49,518 nt of DNA from an uncultured Bacteroidota bacterium (GTDB lineage: Bacteria; Bacteroidota; Bacteroidia; Chitinophagales; Chitinophagaceae), in NCBI GenBank assembly GCA_903858475.1, contig CAIOIZ010000164.1, positions 1 to 49,518 of the forward strand, read 5' to 3'. Under the pieces are notes generated by a model. It ran no database searches. It was not told the origin of the DNA and saw only the letters and a program-made list of their open reading frames with translations. Numbering within the stretch: the stretch's first letter is position 1; every line of letters starts with the position of its first letter. Of the stretch, positions 35,413 to 44,453 are shown in pieces. A program made the position numbers and the translations under genes.

Positions 35413-36681
35413 TTAGTGCCGGATCATTACTTTGAAACGGTTAATAAAATAGGGATCAGTTAATTGACTTTCCAATGAAGGGAATAGGGCTGTATCCGAA
35501 ACAAATGGATAGGCCGCATCAAAAAAATCATATCGCCCTTTATCTTTTAAAAATAAAACGGACAGATTTTTAATTTGATCGGTTGTAAAGCACTTGGTCT
35601 TGAATATCTTTTTTGCAGCAATAATCATGTCGTCTTCATTATTGGCCGCTGCCATCTTTTTTCTAAGTTTTAAAAAATCCTCTTCTTTTGCAAAATTCTT
35701 GCAGTCGGAATTGGGGATAATTAATATAGTGCTGCTAGTAGAAACGGTTGGCGATATTTCTAAAGGAGTAATGGGTAATACAGCATTGTTTTGTATTTGT
35801 GTGCTATCCATTTTAACAGGGGCTACAGTGGCATTCGGATTAGGCATTACCATATCGATAAATCGACTGTTTTGAGCTGGGGCTTCTTTTGAAATAGCCA
35901 GTGCTGGTTCATTTGTTTTTTGTTCAACTGCAGGTATAGGGGGCGTCTTTGTTAGGCTATCAGGATTTGTAGGACTCAATGCAATTACTTCGCTTTTTAG
36001 TTCCGCTGGAATTAATATTCGAATGGTATCTGCCATCCCTTCATTAAGGTCTACATACACTAATTCGGACCCTTCTTGATTACTATTATATATTATTCGG
36101 AAAATCTTGTTTTTAGCCGGCTCTGGTATTTCTTTTGAATTTTCTACCGGCATTTCTATTGGTTTTTTATCTACTAATACGGGTTTTTCCTGTGTTATAG
36201 TAGGAGATGCCATTGGCTTTTCTTTAATGCTGGGGTCATTCACAGCATTGCTGAGCATACTATTGAAAGGATCTTCAACTATTTCTTTTTTTGCGTTATT
36301 GGCATTGCTGCTATTCGTTGCCATTACTAATTCTAGGCTTTGCAAATTGAAAAGCCCCCAGCCCTTTTCGCCAAAATTTTTTAAATTAAAACCTAGGTCT
36401 TTTTTATCAATACTGCATGAAACCAATTGCTCTGGCCATTCGTTTTTTGGAAATCCAATGGCTAGGTTGTAATTGCCATCACTTAGTTTAGGGATGATTA
36501 AATAACCACTTCCAGATGAACTGAAAATTTTTCTATCCAATTTCACATAAAACGGTTGCTTGTTTTCCGTTTGAATATAAATAAAGTGATTTTGTTGGGC
36601 CAGTAAAGTGGCCGAATAACTTGTTATTAATAATAACAGGATAGTTAGAAAGCTATGTCGCAAAAGAAATGGGTATTTCAT
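35413..36681 (-). CDS. secreted DUF4476 domain protein with long Pro/Ser/Thr linker
   Basis: 422 residues from the ATG at 36681, which begins a good signal peptide (KYPFLLRHSFLTILLLLI ... SATLLAQ); the frame is open 23 codons further upstream but that part is not signal-like. Residues ~30-115 form a beta domain (FIYIQTENKQPFYVKLDRKI, GYLIIPKLSDGNYNLAIGFP). A long low-complexity linker follows. The C-terminal ~95 residues match DUF4476: FLKLRKKMAAANNEDDMIIA, then FTTDQIKNLSVLFLKDKGRY and DFFDAAYPFVSDTALFPSL. That domain often reports on surface or stress-associated proteins, but its activity is unknown. Predicted periplasmic or outer-membrane-associated. Followed closely by truA. Confidence 0.8.
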   Translation of the reverse strand: MKYPFLLRHSFLTILLLLITSYSATLLAQQNHFIYIQTENKQPFYVKLDRKIFSSSGSGYLIIPKLSDGNYNLAIGFPKNEWPEQLVSCSIDKKDLGFNLKNFGEKGWGLFNLQSLELVMATNSSNANNAKKEIVEDPFNSMLSNAVNDPSIKEKPMASPTITQEKPVLVDKKPIEMPVENSKEIPEPAKNKIFRIIYNSNQEGSELVYVDLNEGMADTIRILIPAELKSEVIALSPTNPDSLTKTPPIPAVEQKTNEPALAISKEAPAQNSRFIDMVMPNPNATVAPVKMDSTQIQNNAVLPITPLEISPTVSTSSTILIIPNSDCKNFAKEEDFLKLRKKMAAANNEDDMIIAAKKIFKTKCFTTDQIKNLSVLFLKDKGRYDFFDAAYPFVSDTALFPSLESQLTDPYFINRFKVMIRH

Positions 36682-36818
36682 TTTCAAACAACAGTTGGTG
36701 ATGATGTACTGCAATGTCTTGCAGCTGCTTATTAATATGTTCCTACTCAAAAATACTTATTAATACCATGCTTTTGCCACTTATATAAAAATTGGGTAAA
36801 ACTTAACGATACAGCCTT

Positions 36819-36826
36819 TATTTTTG
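36819..36826 (+). promoter_or_regulatory. -7 box TATTTTTG of probable M1 peptidase promoter
   Basis: A match to TAnnTTTG with a TTG at 36792-36794 as a possible -33 element, although the 24-bp spacing is somewhat long. It would give a leader of about 63 nt. Confidence 0.35.
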
Positions 36827-36895
36827 CATTCCTACAGAGAATGGTAAAATATAACTGCCATTTTATTTTAAATCATTAGTAATATTAAACAGCAC

Positions 36896-39340
36896 ATGAA
36901 AAAAACGATTTTTTTGCTTGCGATACTCGCCGCTCCTTTTTTAATGATGGCCCAATTTGGTGCCGAGCCAACAGATACCAGTTGGAAAAAGATTTACAGA
37001 GCTACCAGCACCCGCATAAATGACTTGGTACATACCAAACTGGATGTGCGATTTGATTATAACAAAGCTTGGATGTATGGAAAGGAATGGCTTACCCTGC
37101 AACCTCATTTTTATGCCACCGATTCTTTGACACTGGATGCCAAGGGAATTGAAATCAAGGAACTAGCCATGTTAGTGGGCAGCACTAAAAAACCATTGAA
37201 ATATGATAATGATGGTATGCAGTTGCATATTGCATTGGATAGAAATTACAAGGCCAATGAAAAATATACACTGTATATAGATTATATCAGCAAGCCCAAT
37301 GAAATTAAAGTAAAAGGTAGTTCAGCCATCAGTGATGCCAAGGGTTTGTATTTTATTAATCCAACAGGCGAGGACAAAGACAAGCCTGTTCAAATATGGA
37401 CGCAGGGTGAAACAGAAGCCAATAGTGTATGGATGCCCACAATCGATAAATCGAATCAAAGATCAACCGATGAAATTTATATGACAGTGCCCGCTAAGTA
37501 TGTTACCCTTAGCAATGGATTACTCATCAGCCAGAAAAACAATGGGGACGGAACGCGTACTGACTATTGGAAAATGGATCTGCCTCACGCACCTTATTTG
37601 TTTTTTATGGGGGTAGGCGATTTTAAAATTATAAAAGATAGTTATAAAGGAAAGGAAGTTAGCTATTATGTAGAACCTCGTCAGGCAGCATATGCAAGAG
37701 GCGTATTTGGACTCACACCTGAAATGATTAAGTTTTACAGCGAAAAATTGGGCGTTGAATTTCCTTGGCAAAAATATGCTCAAATCGTAGGAAGAGATTA
37801 CGTAAGCGGGGCGATGGAAAACACCACCGCCACTTTACACCAGGAAAGTGCTTACCAAAACTCAAGACAACTGGTAGATGGAAATAGTTGGGAAAGTACC
37901 ATTGCCCATGAATTGTTTCATCAATGGTTTGGCGATTTGGTTACAGCAGAAAGTTGGAGCAATATTACGGTAAATGAATCCTTCGCAGATTATAGTCAAA
38001 CACTGTGGATGGAATATAAATACGGAAAAGATGCTGGGGATGAGGAAAACCAAAAAGGGCTGCAAGCCTATTTGTCAAATCCCGCCGATGCTAAAAAGAA
38101 TTTAGTTCGCTTTCATTATTCCGATAAAGAAGATGTATTTGATTTAGTGAGTTATCAAAAGGGGGGGCGCATTTTGAACATGCTCAGGAATTTTGTGGGC
38201 GATGATGCATTCTTTAAAAGCTTGAATAATTATTTAACCACCAATAAATTTAAACCAGGGGAGGCAGGGCAATTGCGCCTTTCTTTTGAAGAAGTGACTG
38301 GTAGAGATATGAACTGGTTTTGGAATCAATGGTATTACGGAAGTGGACACCCAATCGTTAAAATCAATTACAATTATGATGATGCTAACGGAAAAGCACA
38401 GGTGATAATTGAACAGACGCAAAAAACCGACAAGGTTTTTCGATTGCCTATTGCTATCGATGTATATTCAGGCAATGCCAAAAAAAGATATACTTGCTGG
38501 GTTGAAAATAAAATTGATACATTTAGTTTTATGTATTCACAAAGACCCGATTTAATCAATGTGGATGCGGAGAAAGTAATGCTTTGGGCAAAAACAGACA
38601 ACAAAACTACTGACAATTATGTTTTTCAATATCAGCATGCACCGATTTACATAGATAGAAAGGAAGCGCTTGATTATTTTGCCAAGAAAGGGATGAAAGA
38701 ACTGGCAGACGGTTTGAATGACCGCTATGCTCCACTCAGACAATACAGCCTGCAAGCTTTGAGTAAATCTAAATTGGCGAATGATCCATCTGTTGTTGTT
38801 ACGGTAGAAAAAATAGCCAATACAGAAAAGGATAAATTGACAAAAGCAGCGGCCTTGAATTTTTTGAGTAAAACAAAGGACATGAAATATGTAAGCCTTT
38901 ATAAAGCAAACCTGAACGACTCTTCTTATAGCGTAGCAGGAGCAGCTTTAAAAGCCTTGGCAGACTTAGAGCCAGATAATGCTTATGCATTGGCAAAAAA
39001 ATATAGTACTGATGCAAAAGGCGAATTGGGCTCGGCTGTAAGTAGCATCATTATGGATTTAGGAACAGAAGCTGATTTCGATTTTATTGCCAATCGCTTT
39101 AATCAAATGCCTTTGAGTCAGGAAAAATTTGAATCATTAGATGGATTTAGTACCTATCTAATTAAACTCGACAATTTCAATAATGTTAAAAAAGGCATTG
39201 ATTTGGTTCTTAAATTCCGTTTGGCAATACCTGAAAACTTTCGTGGATTTACAGATCCATCCATCAAATCGAATTTAACAAAGCTTGGTAAGGCTAAGGG
39301 TAAAGAAATTGAAGATTATATTGAGGCTGGTTGGAAATAA
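36896..39340 (+). CDS. secreted M1-family metalloaminopeptidase
   Basis: 814 residues with a signal peptide (KKTIFLLAILAAPFLMMAQ). The exopeptidase motif GAMEN is at 305-309. The zinc site is HELFH (338-342) with the third ligand E361 in NESFADY, exactly the HExxH-x18-E arrangement of M1. A Tyr-containing SYQKGGRILNMLRNFVG matches the transition-state tyrosine region. The C-terminal ~200 residues are helical repeats (HEAT/ARM-like: ALDYFAKKGMKELADGLNDR ... AALNFLSKTKDMKYVSLYKA). It removes N-terminal residues from peptides in the periplasm or at the surface. No T9SS domain. Monocistronic: a bidirectional terminator follows. Confidence 0.95.
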   Translation: MKKTIFLLAILAAPFLMMAQFGAEPTDTSWKKIYRATSTRINDLVHTKLDVRFDYNKAWMYGKEWLTLQPHFYATDSLTLDAKGIEIKELAMLVGSTKKPLKYDNDGMQLHIALDRNYKANEKYTLYIDYISKPNEIKVKGSSAISDAKGLYFINPTGEDKDKPVQIWTQGETEANSVWMPTIDKSNQRSTDEIYMTVPAKYVTLSNGLLISQKNNGDGTRTDYWKMDLPHAPYLFFMGVGDFKIIKDSYKGKEVSYYVEPRQAAYARGVFGLTPEMIKFYSEKLGVEFPWQKYAQIVGRDYVSGAMENTTATLHQESAYQNSRQLVDGNSWESTIAHELFHQWFGDLVTAESWSNITVNESFADYSQTLWMEYKYGKDAGDEENQKGLQAYLSNPADAKKNLVRFHYSDKEDVFDLVSYQKGGRILNMLRNFVGDDAFFKSLNNYLTTNKFKPGEAGQLRLSFEEVTGRDMNWFWNQWYYGSGHPIVKINYNYDDANGKAQVIIEQTQKTDKVFRLPIAIDVYSGNAKKRYTCWVENKIDTFSFMYSQRPDLINVDAEKVMLWAKTDNKTTDNYVFQYQHAPIYIDRKEALDYFAKKGMKELADGLNDRYAPLRQYSLQALSKSKLANDPSVVVTVEKIANTEKDKLTKAAALNFLSKTKDMKYVSLYKANLNDSSYSVAGAALKALADLEPDNAYALAKKYSTDAKGELGSAVSSIIMDLGTEADFDFIANRFNQMPLSQEKFESLDGFSTYLIKLDNFNNVKKGIDLVLKFRLAIPENFRGFTDPSIKSNLTKLGKAKGKEIEDYIEAGWK

Positions 39341-39410
39341 TAACAAATGGGCTATTAAAGGAGAAATGTTATTTTGCTATTATATCCCAAATCGCATTTT
39401 CAACAACAAT

Positions 39411-39447
39411 AAAAAACCGGTAGTATTAAAAATACTACCGGTTTTTT
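39411..39447. terminator. bidirectional intrinsic terminator
   Basis: A 17-bp perfect stem (39411-39427 with 39431-39447; core ACCGGTAGTATT) with a 3-nt loop, with A-run and T-run on the two sides. It serves the M1 peptidase (+, stop 39340) and pgk (-, stop 39465). Confidence 0.93.
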
Positions 39448-39464
39448 TATAAGTCTTCTTTATA

Positions 39465-40676
39465 TTAACTATTCACTGCTGCAATACCCGGTAAAACTTT
39501 TCCTTCAAAATATTCTAGCATGGCGCCCCCACCAGTAGAGATATAACTTACTTTATCTGCAAATCCGAAGTCGTTTACAGCAGCTACACTATCGCCGCCA
39601 CCAACTAGGCTAAATGCTCCGTTGGTAGTAGCATTCGCTACTGCAGAGGCAACAGCCTTGGTGCCTGTTTGAAATTTTTCCATTTCAAAAACACCCATGG
39701 GGCCATTCCATAATATGGTCTTTGATTTCGATAAAACTTCAGTAAATATGCCAGCAGCTTTCGGGCCAATATCAAGTCCCATCCACCCGTCGGGGATAGC
39801 ATCACTAGGGCAAATATTTGTTGAAGCATCGGCAGCAAATTTATCTGCAATCACAGAATCTTCTGGCAAATGAATACTTACATTTTTTTGTTTTGCTTTT
39901 TCTAAAATATCCAAAGCGGTTTGTAGTCTGTCCTCCTCGCATAGGGAGGATCCTATTTTTCCACCTCTTGCTTTAATAAAGGTATAAGCCATTCCGCCTC
40001 CAATAATTATATCAGTGGCTCTTTCTAGTAAATTTTCAATAATTAAAATCTTATCAGAAACCTTGGCCCCACCAATGATTGCGGTAAATGGTTTTTCAGA
40101 TTGGTGCAATACTTTTTCGGCACTTAATACTTCACCCTCCATCAATAGGCCAAACATTTTTTTATCACCTGGAAAAAACTTAGCAATGATGGCTGTGCTG
40201 GCATGTGCCCTGTGTGCAGTACCAAAAGCATCGTTGATATATACATCACCCAACTTGCTTAGCTTTTCAGCAAATGCTTCATCTCCCTTTTCTTCTTCTT
40301 TGTAAAAGCGAAGATTTTCCAATAACAGCACTTCGCCTTTAACTAGCATGCTGGCCGTTAATGCAGCCTGTTCGCTAATACAATCATTGGCAAAATACAC
40401 ATTGGTAATATTTTCAGTGTTTGTATTTAGTAGTTCATACAAGTGTTTTACAATGTGCTTAAGGGAGTATTTGTCTTCGGGGCCTCCTTTCGGACGACCA
40501 AGATGACTCATAAGGATTACCTTGCCTCCATCACTTAATATTTTTTTTATGGTTGGAATGGCAGCCTTCATTCGGGTGTCATCAGTAATATTGAATTGAT
40601 CATCCAATGGTACATTGAAATCAACTCGAATCAATGCTTTTTCTCCTGCAAAGGGGTGATTTGAAAATGTGCTCAT
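39465..40676 (-). CDS. pgk: phosphoglycerate kinase
   Basis: 403 residues, normal length. N-terminal substrate site [12 protein letters not shown] (with D and N), [11 protein letters not shown], the hinge region and the nucleotide site are all recognisable: [69 protein letters not shown] and GGGDSVAAV. It makes ATP from 1,3-bisphosphoglycerate in glycolysis, adjacent to gapA, which supplies its substrate. A terminator lies between them, so coordination is probably by separate promoters or partial read-through. Confidence 0.98.
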   Translation of the reverse strand: MSTFSNHPFAGEKALIRVDFNVPLDDQFNITDDTRMKAAIPTIKKILSDGGKVILMSHLGRPKGGPEDKYSLKHIVKHLYELLNTNTENITNVYFANDCISEQAALTASMLVKGEVLLLENLRFYKEEEKGDEAFAEKLSKLGDVYINDAFGTAHRAHASTAIIAKFFPGDKKMFGLLMEGEVLSAEKVLHQSEKPFTAIIGGAKVSDKILIIENLLERATDIIIGGGMAYTFIKARGGKIGSSLCEEDRLQTALDILEKAKQKNVSIHLPEDSVIADKFAADASTNICPSDAIPDGWMGLDIGPKAAGIFTEVLSKSKTILWNGPMGVFEMEKFQTGTKAVASAVANATTNGAFSLVGGGDSVAAVNDFGFADKVSYISTGGGAMLEYFEGKVLPGIAAVNS

Positions 40677-40702
40677 AAAATTGAAATTATAACAAAAATA
40701 AA

Positions 40703-40724
40703 AAGCCGGAATAAAATCCGGCTT
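40703..40724 (-). terminator. intrinsic terminator after gapA
   Basis: AAGCCGGA (40703-40710) pairs with TCCGGCTT (40717-40724) with a 6-nt loop. On the minus strand it is followed by TTATTTTTG. It stands between gapA (stop 40737) and the pgk start (40676). Confidence 0.8.
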
Positions 40725-40736
40725 CTTAAAAATTGA

Positions 40737-41750
40737 TTATTTATTAATAAGTCCTGCGAAATAATGAACCGTGCGAACTAATTGAGAAACATAGCTCATT
40801 TCATTGTCATACCAACTTACGGTTTTCACTAATTGCTTATCGCCCAAAGTTTGTACTTTGGTTTGGGTAGCGTCAAATAAACTTCCGTAGGTAATTCCAA
40901 TCACATCGCTGCTAACAATTTCATCTTCATTGTAACCAAAACTTTCGTTACTAGCCGCTTTCATCGCAGCATTAATTTCATCAACGGTTACTGATTTATT
41001 TAAAATGGAATACAGTTCGGTAACACTTCCTGTGATAACAGGTACTCGCTGTGCGCCACCATCTAGTTTGCCCTTTAAATTGGGCAATACTAAGCCAATG
41101 GCCTTTGCTGCTCCAGTACTATTAGGAACAATATTGGAAGCTGCTGCCCTTGCTCTGCGCAAATCACCTTTAGGGTGAGGTGCATCTAATGTATTTTGAT
41201 CATTGGTATAAGCATGAATGGTGCTCATGATACCTGTAATGATGCCATATTGCTCATCCAACACTTTTGCCATTGGAGCAAGACAATTGGTTGTACAACT
41301 TGCACAACTAATGATTGTTTCATTGCCATCTAGTATAGCATGATTCACATTGAATACTACTGTTTTTAAATCGCCAGTAGCAGGAGCAGAAATAACCACT
41401 CTTTTAGCACCTGCAGTAATGTGAGCAGCTGCCTTGTCTTTATCTGTAAAGAATCCAGTGCTTTCAATCACTACATCTACTTCATGTTTTCCCCAGGGAA
41501 TTTGAGCAGGATCTTTTTGTGCATATATCATTACTTCATGGCCATTTACCACGATGGAATTGTCGGTAGAGGTAATGGTTTGATTAAAACGACCTTGAGC
41601 ACTATCATATTTCAATAAATGCGCTAATACTTTAGGGCTGGTTAAATCGTTGATGGCAACAACATCAATACCTTCCATATTAAAAATCTGGCGGAATACC
41701 AGGCGACCAATACGGCCAAAACCGTTGATGGCTACTTTAACTGTACTCAT
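40737..41750 (-). CDS. gapA: glyceraldehyde-3-phosphate dehydrogenase
   Basis: 337 residues. The Rossmann start [17 protein letters not shown] and the catalytic cysteine C152 in [12 protein letters not shown] are intact, with the conserved [40 protein letters not shown], and [15 protein letters not shown]. It oxidises and phosphorylates glyceraldehyde-3-phosphate with NAD+. The neighbour pgk uses its product. A TAATTTTG -7 box (minus, 41801-41794) lies 44 bp upstream. Confidence 0.98.
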   Translation of the reverse strand: MSTVKVAINGFGRIGRLVFRQIFNMEGIDVVAINDLTSPKVLAHLLKYDSAQGRFNQTITSTDNSIVVNGHEVMIYAQKDPAQIPWGKHEVDVVIESTGFFTDKDKAAAHITAGAKRVVISAPATGDLKTVVFNVNHAILDGNETIISCASCTTNCLAPMAKVLDEQYGIITGIMSTIHAYTNDQNTLDAPHPKGDLRRARAAASNIVPNSTGAAKAIGLVLPNLKGKLDGGAQRVPVITGSVTELYSILNKSVTVDEINAAMKAASNESFGYNEDEIVSSDVIGITYGSLFDATQTKVQTLGDKQLVKTVSWYDNEMSYVSQLVRTVHYFAGLINK

Positions 41751-41793
41751 AATCTTATTCTAAAATTTAATGTTATCAATTTGAAATTCGCTG

Positions 41794-41801
41794 CAAAATT
41801 A
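41794..41801 (-). promoter_or_regulatory. -7 box TAATTTTG of probable gapA promoter
   Basis: Minus-strand TAATTTTG matches TAnnTTTG and would give a ~37-nt leader to the gapA start at 41750. No clear -33 element. Confidence 0.35.
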
Positions 41802-41902
41802 CGCTTTTATAGCAGTAATTACATGGATTATTTTACTGTTATTTCAATTTGTAGGCACCCTAATTATCGGTGGATATCATATAACTGATAGCGAATAAAC
41901 GA

Positions 41903-43381
41903 TTAGTTTTTGGATGGCTCATTATTGACTCTTCTCCACAGTTTCAATGGGTTTTCATCTTTCAGTGCCGCTGGTAATAAATCATTGTGCCAGTTTTGAA
42001 AGGCAAGCGGGCGACAAAATCTACCAATGCCGTCTGCTCCTACAGATCCGAATCTGCTATCTGTACTTGCTGGATAAGGGCCACCATGCTGCATACTTAG
42101 GCATACTTCAACACCAGTGGGTACGCTGTTTAGAATAAACCGACCACATATGTTTTGTATCGCCTCCACTAATTCGGGGTTTTTTGAAAACTCTGCGTTG
42201 GATGTCATAATTGTAGCAGTAAGTTGGCCCTCCATTTTCTGGGCAACTTCTACCATTTGCGCCATATCCTGGCACCGAATAACTAATGAAAAGGGTCCAA
42301 ATACTTCTTGGTGCAAAAGGGGATTTTGTAGAAATGCATTGGCCGTTGTAGTGGCAATAGTTGGAAGTGCTTCCAAGGAATCAACTGCTGAACTTGATTC
42401 GGCAACTAAATGAACATCTTCTTGAAGTAAAGCAGCAGCTTTTTTTTCTTTGTAGGCCTTTATGATGCCATTGTGCAACATTTTGGAAGCTGCTATTTGC
42501 TGAATAGCTTTTCCTAAATCATGAATAAATTTTTGTAAGGCAGCTGATTCAATGCCAATAATCAATCCTGGATTAGTGCAAAATTGTCCGGCACCCAATG
42601 TGATGGAACCAGCATACATCAATGCAATTTGAGCACAATCAGTTGTTAACTTATCGGGCAATAAAAAAACGGGATTAACACTTCCCATTTCTGCAAATAC
42701 AGGGATGGGTTCTTTTCTTTGATTGCTCCAATCGAATAATTGTTTGCCCCCAGTAAATGATCCTGTAAAACCAACTGCTTTTGTATAGGGATGCATAACA
42801 AGTGCTTTGCCTATTTCAAAGGATGTTCCATAAATATGTGCAAATACTCCATCGGGCATCTTGCATTTGGTAGCTGCAGTTAATATTGCATTGGCTACAA
42901 GGGTACTTGTATGTGGATGTGCTGGATGTGCTTTTACAATTACAGGACAGCCTGCAGCCAATGCAGAAGCGGTGTCGCCACCAGCTGTTGAATAGGCGAA
43001 GGGGAAATTACTTGATCCAAATACCACTACTGGTCCAAGAGGCACTTGCATTTTTCTGATATCTGGTTTGGGGGGCGTTTTTTCAGGGATCGCAGTATCA
43101 ATAGTAGCCGCTAACCAATTGCCTTGTAGGCAAGCGTCTGCATAACTATTCAGTTGGAAAATAGTACGTCCTCGTTCTCCTCTTAACCTTGCTTCTGGCA
43201 AATTGGTTTCCTGCATGGCAGTATGTATTAATTCATCGCCTGCATTTTCTAATTCAACTGCAATCGCTTTCATAAAGGAAGCACGATCATCCAAGGAAGT
43301 ATTGCGATAAATAGGAAAAGCTTTCCAGGCTTTATTCATTATACTATCAATCTCTTCAATTGTGTGGTCCTTAAATTGCAT
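41903..43381 (-). CDS. aldehyde dehydrogenase, probable 2-oxoglutarate semialdehyde type
   Basis: 492 residues. Cofactor and catalytic residues are present: N125 in FGSSNFPFAY, K150 in VIVKAHPAHPH, E231 in AEMGSVNP and C268 in LGAGQFCTNPG, then EVFGPFSLVIR. The variants SSNFPFAYS, KAHPAHP and EMGSVNP are those of the 2,5-dioxopentanoate (2-oxoglutarate semialdehyde) NADP+ dehydrogenases rather than general ALDHs. The product would be 2-oxoglutarate. It starts 16 bp downstream of a DapA-family lyase, the standard partner in hydroxyproline or L-arabinose degradation. Confidence 0.9.
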   Translation of the reverse strand: MQFKDHTIEEIDSIMNKAWKAFPIYRNTSLDDRASFMKAIAVELENAGDELIHTAMQETNLPEARLRGERGRTIFQLNSYADACLQGNWLAATIDTAIPEKTPPKPDIRKMQVPLGPVVVFGSSNFPFAYSTAGGDTASALAAGCPVIVKAHPAHPHTSTLVANAILTAATKCKMPDGVFAHIYGTSFEIGKALVMHPYTKAVGFTGSFTGGKQLFDWSNQRKEPIPVFAEMGSVNPVFLLPDKLTTDCAQIALMYAGSITLGAGQFCTNPGLIIGIESAALQKFIHDLGKAIQQIAASKMLHNGIIKAYKEKKAAALLQEDVHLVAESSSAVDSLEALPTIATTTANAFLQNPLLHQEVFGPFSLVIRCQDMAQMVEVAQKMEGQLTATIMTSNAEFSKNPELVEAIQNICGRFILNSVPTGVEVCLSMQHGGPYPASTDSRFGSVGADGIGRFCRPLAFQNWHNDLLPAALKDENPLKLWRRVNNEPSKN

Positions 43382-43397
43382 ATGTTTAAATTAGAAT

Positions 43398-44303
43398 TTA
43401 TAGTAAAGGTAGTGTAGGCCTGCTGGCTATGCCATCATTTATTATCTTCAGAATTTCTTCTCTTTCTTTTCCTGCCAGTATTAATCGTGGAGCTCGTACT
43501 TCTTCAGAGCCAATGCCGGTTTGTTTTTCAGCGAGCTTTATGTATTGAACCAGTTTCGCATGAATATCCAATTCCAATAGCGGCATGAACCACCTATATA
43601 TTTCTATTGCTTCCTGAAGTCGGCCTGCTTTTACTAATTTATAAATGGCCACTGTTTCTGCAGGGAATGCACATACTAATCCAGCGACCCAGCCATCAGC
43701 ACCGAGGCAAAGTTCTTCCATTGCAAGTGTATCTACTCCACAAAGGATTTTTATTCTATCACCGAATCGATTTTTCAATCTTGTTACATTGGTTACATCC
43801 CTGGTGCTTTCTTTGATAGCCTGAAAATTTTGACAAGCAATAATTTCTTCAAACATATCCAAGCTAACTTCCGTTTTGTAGTCTATTGGGTTATTGTAAA
43901 TCATAAATGGCAGGTCTGTATTATTACCAATGGTAGTAAAATAAGTGACCGTTTCTCTGTGGTCGGTTTTATAACGCATAGGCGGCAGAATCATAAGTCC
44001 TTGTGCACCCCAATTCTTTGCATTAGTAGCTTGCTGCAAGGCTTCACGTGTGCTGCCTTCAGCAATATTTATTATAACAGGTACTTTGCCGGCTACTTTT
44101 TCTACAGTGAATTTTACCAATATTTCTTTTTCATTAGTACTAAGTACGCTGGCTTCTCCTAAAGTGCCACCGAGTATAATGCCTTCAACGCCTGCATCTA
44201 ATTGGGCCTGTAGATTTTTTTCAAATAACGGAATGTCCAACTCATCATTGTGATTGAATTTGGTAGTAACTGCAGGATAAACACCTTTCCAATTGGGAGT
44301 CAT
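43398..44303 (-). CDS. DapA-family lyase, probable 2-oxoglutarate-semialdehyde-forming
   Basis: 301 residues from the ATG at 44303 (MTPNWKGVYPAVTTKF); the frame is open 54 codons further but that extension is non-conserved and overlaps the divergent gene. TIM-barrel motifs of the dihydrodipicolinate synthase family are GGTLGEASVLS (46-50 GTLGE), the catalytic tyrosine Y136 in IYNNPIDY and the Schiff-base lysine K164 in AIKESTRDV. Members paired with this type of aldehyde dehydrogenase are either 1-pyrroline-4-hydroxy-2-carboxylate deaminase (hydroxyproline breakdown) or 2-keto-3-deoxy-L-arabonate dehydratase. No epimerase, oxidase or sugar dehydrogenase is nearby to decide. True DapA is less likely because of the gene pairing. 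Confidence 0.88.
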   Translation of the reverse strand: MTPNWKGVYPAVTTKFNHNDELDIPLFEKNLQAQLDAGVEGIILGGTLGEASVLSTNEKEILVKFTVEKVAGKVPVIINIAEGSTREALQQATNAKNWGAQGLMILPPMRYKTDHRETVTYFTTIGNNTDLPFMIYNNPIDYKTEVSLDMFEEIIACQNFQAIKESTRDVTNVTRLKNRFGDRIKILCGVDTLAMEELCLGADGWVAGLVCAFPAETVAIYKLVKAGRLQEAIEIYRWFMPLLELDIHAKLVQYIKLAEKQTGIGSEEVRAPRLILAGKEREEILKIINDGIASRPTLPLL

Positions 44304-44392
44304 ATGAATGTTTTTATTGCGGAGCTGCAAACTACGAAATATGAAATTAGGAATGCAAAATGGACTTAAAATATCAGGGGGATTAAAAATAT

Positions 44393-44414
44393 TGGAATTT
44401 TTTTTGAAATTCCA
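44393..44414. promoter_or_regulatory. 8-bp inverted repeat in divergent promoter region
   Basis: TGGAATTT (44393-44400) and AAATTCCA (44407-44414), separated by 6 bp, lie in the 150-bp space between the DapA-family gene (-) and the gene at 44454 (+). It could be an operator for one or both; no other evidence. Confidence 0.35.
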
Positions 44415-44453
44415 CGTTTTTTTATTTACCTTTTTGAACCTAAATCTATAATT

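Noticed and set aside
40693-40700. TATTTTTG as the pgk promoter
   Set aside because: It overlaps the T-rich tail of the gapA terminator and has no -33 partner; such boxes arise easily by chance in AT-rich DNA, so it is not listed as a feature.
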